From: Tricholoma matsutake
Taxonomy: Eukaryota; Basidiomycota; Agaricomycetes; Agaricales; Tricholomataceae
Reading direction: 5' to 3'
Length of the DNA stretch: 64,000 bases
Assembly: GCA_026075535.2 (NCBI GenBank)
Contig: AP026541.1
Location: forward strand, 3,162,001 to 3,226,000
Position numbers and translations under genes: made by a program. This document shows, one piece after another, positions 58,663 through 64,000 of this stretch. Below the pieces are notes generated by a model that worked only from the letters and a program-made list of their open reading frames with translations, searched no databases and was not told the DNA's origin. How positions within the stretch are numbered: position 1 is the first letter of the stretch; the number at the start of each line of letters is the position of its first letter.

Positions 58663-59132
58663 TGGGGTATCATCACCAAAGAACAAGGACAGATGCCACC
58701 TGCTGAGAGGCCAGAGCAGTCACAGTGGAATGCGCGGTTTGAATGGCGGGGGGCTCACAAACAGGATAGGTGAGGTTGGTGTGGGTGTTAGTGTCATGGT
58801 GTGTGTGTCCGAAACCTCACGTAAAGTGGTATCAGGAATTGAGCCTGTCAACGGCAATGAAAGTCCTGTCCTCATAGCGGCTGGAACTAGCAACCAACAA
58901 GCAACCAGGGCCCAAACCCGCATGAGCGGTGGGCGATGATGGTGGTTGTTGTTGTTACTATGCTGGAAGAATATAATTACTTACAATTCAAAATTTTGGC
59001 CACATTCTTTGAATTTATGGCTATGTGATTCAACTACTTGACTAGTTGGTAGTTACACTGGCAGAATATGATTATGTCCAATTCAAAACTTCAGCCATCT
59101 TGTTTAGGTCATCAAGATCTCCAGGTGACAGA
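58663..59132. other. No gene recognised
   Basis: Minus-strand frames on both sides of the MITE (about 58920-58720 and 57900-57540) look weakly coding but have no recognisable motif. They may be halves of one old gene split by the MITE. Confidence 0.25.
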
Positions 59133-60567
59133 CATGGGTGTAGTGCTGTTCTGGCCCAGCTTGGCCTGAAAGCCCTGGCTTTGGCCCAGGCTGCAGCTTT
59201 TGTATGTAAAAATGAATATTCGTGTACAGTACTCCAGCACTTGATAATTTGAGGAATACATATCACAAACATATGTGTGGTAGTACTAGTATACCATATA
59301 GAACATAACACTAACAAAGGAGATGGTAGAATAAAATAAAATCTGTGTGTCATCCCTTTTGTTCAGTGCCCTCTCTGCCATTCAATCCCCTCCATTCAAT
59401 CTCCTCCACTCCCTGATGCTCCCGTCACTGGGTACTGGGTGTTGTGTGGTCGTGGTACCCTGTCGACATTGGTGTTGGTGTAGGCGTGGGGTTGGGTGCT
59501 GTCATTCTTTGCTCGTTATCGGTGCTGGCTTTGGGTGCTGGCATTGGCATAGCCATAGCCATTGATGCTGTTGCTGTTGGTATTTGCCATCATCATGGGA
59601 CCACCAGCTCCATCCACCCTGTGAGCAGTTGCTCGCAGCAATGGTGGGAGGTGCTGGGGGATGGTGCACATCCTACGCTGCATCAGGTGGGGTGCCGGGG
59701 TTGGGGGTAGCATAGGTACAACATAAAAACAAAGAGAAAACTATTAGTTAGTAATAAATAAAAACACAAAAGAAAAAAAGAATCACCTAGGCCCCAAACA
59801 ATGATAGACTTCCATGCATCATTGTTGTTGTCCATTGGTGGTGGTGGATTTGTGGTGTCCCTGCCCTGTCCTGTCCCCCTCGTGCTCCCTGTTGTTCCTG
59901 TTGTCCCTGGTGCTGTGCGTCTTCCCCATGGTTCCTGTCATTGTCACCTAGCATATTTTTCTCAGCTGTTGTCACTGTCCCCCATCCCTGTTCACTGCAT
60001 ATGCTGACCCACACATTGTGCTCTTTACATGTTCCCTACCAGCCAATCGATTGTACACTAGTCAGCCCGAAATGCTACCTCAGATCGAGATGAAAGACAC
60101 AAGACAGACAAATACAAAAGAAAATACCTAGGGTTCAAATGATGATAAAGAACAATAATAAAGGTCATTTGTTGCTGTTATTGACATTCTCCAGTGGTCA
60201 AGGATCTGGGTGTAACAGTTGGTTGACCATTGTTCATTATTGATGTGGACAAGTATGTTGATTACATCAGCATTGCATGGTACTGTACTGTATAGCTGCA
60301 AGTTTAAGGCTTGATGATGACATCTTCAATGATGTGTTGATGTGTACTTCTCAAAATCCAATCGTACTTATAAGTTATAATTACATGTAGTATACTTGAG
60401 AATATAATGCCACGGCCTGATGGCCTGGCTTTGGCTTTTCAAACATGCAAGCTGGGCCAAAGCCACTATGAAGCCGTCATCATGGCTTGGCTTGGCTTGG
60501 CCTATTTGGGCCCAGCTTGGCTTGGGTCACGGCCTGAGGCTGGGCCAAGCACAGCACTACATGGGTG
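59133..60567. mobile_element. Non-autonomous hAT-type element with 8-bp target duplication
   Basis: CATGGGTG at 59133-59140 and 60560-60567 flank 59141-60559 (1419 bp). The ends TAGTGCTGTTCTGGCCCAGC and (reversed) TAGTGCTGTGCTTGGCCCAG are inverted repeats. No transposase. Cargo: a CT/TG-rich stretch (59400-59710); the palindrome GTGAGCAGTTGCTCGC at about 59620; an intron-like segment on the minus strand ending at donor GTGATT (59786) with branch TTACTAACTAAT (59744-59755) but no clear AG; and a further weak donor near 60095. Confidence 0.82.
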
Positions 60568-61700
60568 GTCTGTAAAAGCAAGGGAACAGTAGTTCATGAG
60601 AGGAAAATGGGAGAAAGTGTGGCCATGGGTGAAGGTCAATGAACCTCATTGCTGTAAACAGGTACAAGAGATTGTCAAGAGGCTGGTTGACAGGGAAACA
60701 TAAACTGGTAAGGTAGACAAAACACATACTCAACCAATGTCAGGTGACGTGACATGACTGTGACTGGCAGGATAGCAGAACGTGATTATATAGCTTCTAT
60801 GTAATATACACTATGTACTGTGGATTATAAGACCATGGCTATGTTATAAGGACCAAATTATAAGGAGTTTACTAATTAGTTCATCTTTGCTTTTGTAAGA
60901 TCATTCATGAGAGTGTCAGGAAGCACTCGATGACCTTTGTATTTTTTTGCTGCCCATGCAGCTTGTTTCCCATGTAATATGCATCCATAAACCGATGTGC
61001 TCTCATTGCATATCAAGCAGTGTCAATTGCTGGCCCAACTTCCTAAGTTGAGAATATGAGTGCACTTGCACTTGGTCTGGCCAGCCATTAATTCATTTTT
61101 GATGTGATGCAACATGTTTACTACCCATATCACATGCCTTTGATAATATTATACCAGAAGAGCAAAGATTGCAAGATGCCAATTCCTCACAACACATTAT
61201 CAAAAATCAGTCTGCGCCAATAATTCTAAATTCCTAAAACAAATCTTTTGGCAGGAACACATTTCTACGTAGATATCTAGTTCCTGGGGCATCTTGATTT
61301 TCATGGTTTTTGTCACACTTTATCATGATTCATCATGTGACAGTAGATGGCAATGTGTTTCATCTACCTTAGCTGCACTGGATGTAATAGAGTCTGAAGA
61401 TTATGTTTTGGGATCCAGTTCTTGATAGAACTGGGAAAGGGAAATTCAACTCAAAATACTATGAAAACTTGTACTTGTCAAGACCTGATTTCTCCAACTG
61501 GATTTCTGATCATCTCCACCAATTTTTCCAGCTGCCTTGCAGCACAGCTCACCTCCTATCTGGAAGCACAACCTGGTGATGAAATTCCCTCATTTCAATT
61601 ATGACAAGTCATTGCCTCAGGAGGCTGGTTACTAGCTATCACTGCCTCAGAAATTCCAGTTGCTTCTGGACCTTAGTATTTATTGTCATTTCCATGTGAC
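60568..61700. other. No gene recognised
   Basis: A/T-rich sequence. No supported gene or repeat. Confidence 0.35.
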
Positions 61701-61978
61701 TGTGTGTTGGAGCAGACTATATACGCTGCACAGTGGAAGAGACAACATGTTCCTTACAACCTACCTGGGGTTTACTTAGACTTACAGCTAGGGTTAGCAG
61801 AGGTAAGAACACTGTATTCCTACTACGGTACAGGTTCTCCTTATATACATAATAATAAGGACGTCACATGACTCAGGAATGTGTTTACCGCATGTATGCG
61901 CAGTAAGCGCAGTAACATGCGTATGCTGCATGTATTGCCTCATGTATACAGCATGCATCACTGGGATTAATTTCAACA
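61701..61978 (-). repeat. 3' LTR of copia element E
   Basis: This LTR is about 278 bp; on the minus strand TGTTGAAATTAATCCC...CCAACACACA. A polypurine tract GTTTGAGGGGGGG lies directly before it. It contains a TATA-like TGTATATAAGG and an inverted GCATGTTACTGCGC...GCGCATACATGC structure. The right end is exact; the left end is inferred from TG...CA ends. Confidence 0.65.
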
Positions 61979-62010
61979 CCCCCCCTCAAACTGTACAGCG
62001 CTCTAAGCAG

Positions 62011-64000
62011 CTAAGTTTGAATCTTGAAAGTAATTCTGAGAGAGTCTCTAAATTTCCTGAATAGGACGGCGCCAAGGTTCTTTGTGAACATGTCAGCCAG
62101 ATTATCACTTCCAGGAATGAAAATGACTGTGACTTTGTCATTTTCTATGCATTCGCAGGTGTAGTGGTAGCGAATGTCTATATGTTTGGTCCTTCTTTCC
62201 TGAACTGGATTTGATCCAATAAAGATGGATCCCTGATTATCAGCACAGATTGGTATGCGCTTCAGTATATATCCAAGTTCCTGGAATAAGGACTCTATCC
62301 ACACTATCTGCCGACAAGTGTCAGAGAGAGCCATATATTCAGCTTCTGTGGATGACAGTGCTACAGTTTTTTGTAAATGGGACTGCCAGCACACAATGCC
62401 ACTCGCCAGAGTAGCAAAGTAACCCGTTGTAGATCAGCGCTTGACAGTGTCAGCTGCCCAATCAGAATCTGTGAAGGCCTGCAGCCCCTCGGATTTCTCT
62501 CCATCATAGACTATACTGTACTTCTGGGTTCCCACCAGATAGCGCATTATGTACATTGCTTTGTCTAGATGTTCTTGGCTAGGATTAGCCGAGAATTGCG
62601 ACATCTTGATTACCGCATAAGCGATATCAGGTCGCGTTCTGAGCATCAGATACAATAAAGATCTGATCACAGACTGATATTTCGATCTAAGCGCTGCGTT
62701 TGGCGTCGCTGTGTTCTCCGACGGTTTGTAGCCAGTCAGGAGCGGAGTGGGGGCAACTTTGGCATTTGTCATCTCGAACCTCTCGAGCACTTTGGCGAGA
62801 TATTCTGTTTGATCGAGTTTGACTTTTGTAGCGGTCTGGGTGACGCGCATGCCTAAGAATTCCGTGACTTTTTCAGTACTACGGCACTCCCAATGCTTCA
62901 GGCAAGCATTCTTCTTTTCATCCACAAGTTTCTTGTTCTTGCCCATGAACAAGCCATCGTCAACATAGACTAGCGCAATAATGATGCTGCCTGTCTTAGG
63001 ATCCTTGTGTATGAAGATGCCGGCATTGGAGCTGGCGTGCACAAACCCAATGGTGCACATAAATGCCTCTAGCTCTTTCCACCATGCTAGTGAAGCCTGT
63101 TTAAGGCCATACAATGCTCGGCGTAAGCGCATTACTTTGCGCTCTTTACCCTTGAGTCTGAAACCCTCGGGTTGATCCATATAGATCTCCTCATCAAGTT
63201 TGCCATATAAAAATGCGGTTTTTACATCTAGACTGGTCATATACATGCCTTCTAGAGACGCAAGGGCAAACATGAGGCGTACGGTCTCATAGCGGACTAC
63301 TGGTGAGAAAATCTCATCAAAGTCAATGCCTTCGACTTGTGAAAAGCCTTTGGCCACGAGTCTGGCTCGTTTTCTTCCGTCCAATTTCACGGAGAAAACC
63401 CATCTATTTTTGATCGTTTTCCGATCATGTGGAAGATCGACGATATCATAGACTTGTCGCTTGCGAAGAGCCTCTAACTCTTCACGACAAGCCTGTTTCC
63501 ACTCAAGTTGCTGCTGCTGGGGTAGGCGCGCAATATTGCGAAATTGGTTTGGAACTAGGCTTTTTCCGCTTGATGGTGTGACTGCTTTTGATAACAGCCA
63601 GTGGATAAGCTCATCTCCACCTTCCTTGGTTATCTTTTTAATATAACCTGCTTCATCCGGTTCCCCCATTGGGTAATCATGTTCTTGATTATTGGAATCG
63701 GGCACACTCTCATGGGGTGCCGAACTCGGTCCAGTAACCGGTTCTTGCTGTTGAGGTCATGGTCATGTTCGGTTATGATCTGAATCTTGACCCACAGACT
63801 TCTTCCAATATCGATCACGCACAATGTCTCTCTCTATGTCAGAGGGGAGTCACTGTTCTCCATAGGTATTGCCGGGACGGTTTGGGATTTTCCTCTGCCT
63901 GCCTGATCGACGGGGCAATTGCTGCCATTCCTGTTGATCTTCACATCTTGGACGAAAGTCCTCAGTGTTAACTGGAGGCGGCAGAGGAGGAGCGTTAGTC
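62011..64000 (-). pseudogene. Ty1/copia Pol, element E: integrase tail, RT and RNase H (5' part outside window)
   Basis: A single frame from 63999 to the stop at 62011 is broken only by TGA at 63850-63852, 63763-63765, 63757-63759 and 62434-62436, each where CGA (Arg) fits. It includes the integrase tail (RRSGRQRKIPNR), RT (NRWVFSVKLDGRKRARLVAK, VDEIFSP-like FDEIFSPVVRYETVR, SLDVKTAFLYG, ALYGLKQASLAWW, LVYVDDGLFMG), and RNase H (FTDSDWAAD, TVALSSTEAEYMAL, CADNQGSIFI, TKHIDIRYHY). It ends LADMFTKNLG and a short tail, as usual for copia. This is the best preserved copia RT in the window. Confidence 0.92.

Overview
The window reads as a repeat-rich, gene-poor stretch of a filamentous fungus, most likely an agaricomycete (mushroom-forming basidiomycete). 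The evidence is: chromodomain Ty3/gypsy and Ty1/copia elements; a fragment like the DUF6589 proteins of mushrooms; short introns with GTRNGY donors and CTAAC-type branch sites; and a host gene for the RNA polymerase I subunit RPA34 beside a tRNA-Arg(ACG) gene. These last two are the only clear host genes. Family names are from memory of the protein families; no search was run.

Layout. 1-3653: 5' part of a minus-strand chromodomain gypsy element (family G1), with pol open to the window edge. 3697-8548: a plus-strand copia element (A) cut off by a second G1 element at 8549-18072. That G1 element has a third, shorter G1 copy (11258-14703) inserted in its pol gene with a perfect GGATC target duplication. 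18073-29600: degraded sequence with an aminoglycoside-phosphotransferase-like pseudogene, a copia remnant (B), a Helitron Rep remnant and a hAT-type MITE. 29606-33289: a 3.7-kb non-autonomous hAT-type element with an 8-bp target duplication. 33.9-38.9 kb: tandem and inverted repeats and two abutting TA-flanked inverted-repeat elements, one carrying a DUF6589-like reading frame. 39553-39998: a solo G1 LTR. 40186-45923: a complete but decayed second gypsy family (G2, minus strand, both LTRs). 47.36-48.68 kb: host island (tRNA-Arg, RPA34). 50583-55951: two copia fragments (C plus, D minus) pointing at each other, each ending at the 3' tail of a tRNA-headed, CTCGGAC-rich SINE-like repeat. 57909-58660: a pogo-like MITE. 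59141-60559: another hAT-type element with an 8-bp target duplication. 61701-64000: 3' part of a minus-strand copia element (E).

Two themes join these parts. First, nearly every in-frame stop that I checked in the retroelement reading frames is a TGA at a place where the family context expects CGA (Arg). Older copies also show CG to TG/CA changes throughout, so CpG-directed decay is the main inactivating force. Second, a short module recurs at about ten places, mostly inside hAT-like or other inverted-repeat elements: a GGCCCAAG-type hairpin followed by a 44-72-nt intron-like segment with donor, CTAAC branch site and AG acceptor. It is often accompanied by a GAGCAGTTGCTC-type palindrome. This intron-bearing repeat is the best candidate here for something undescribed.
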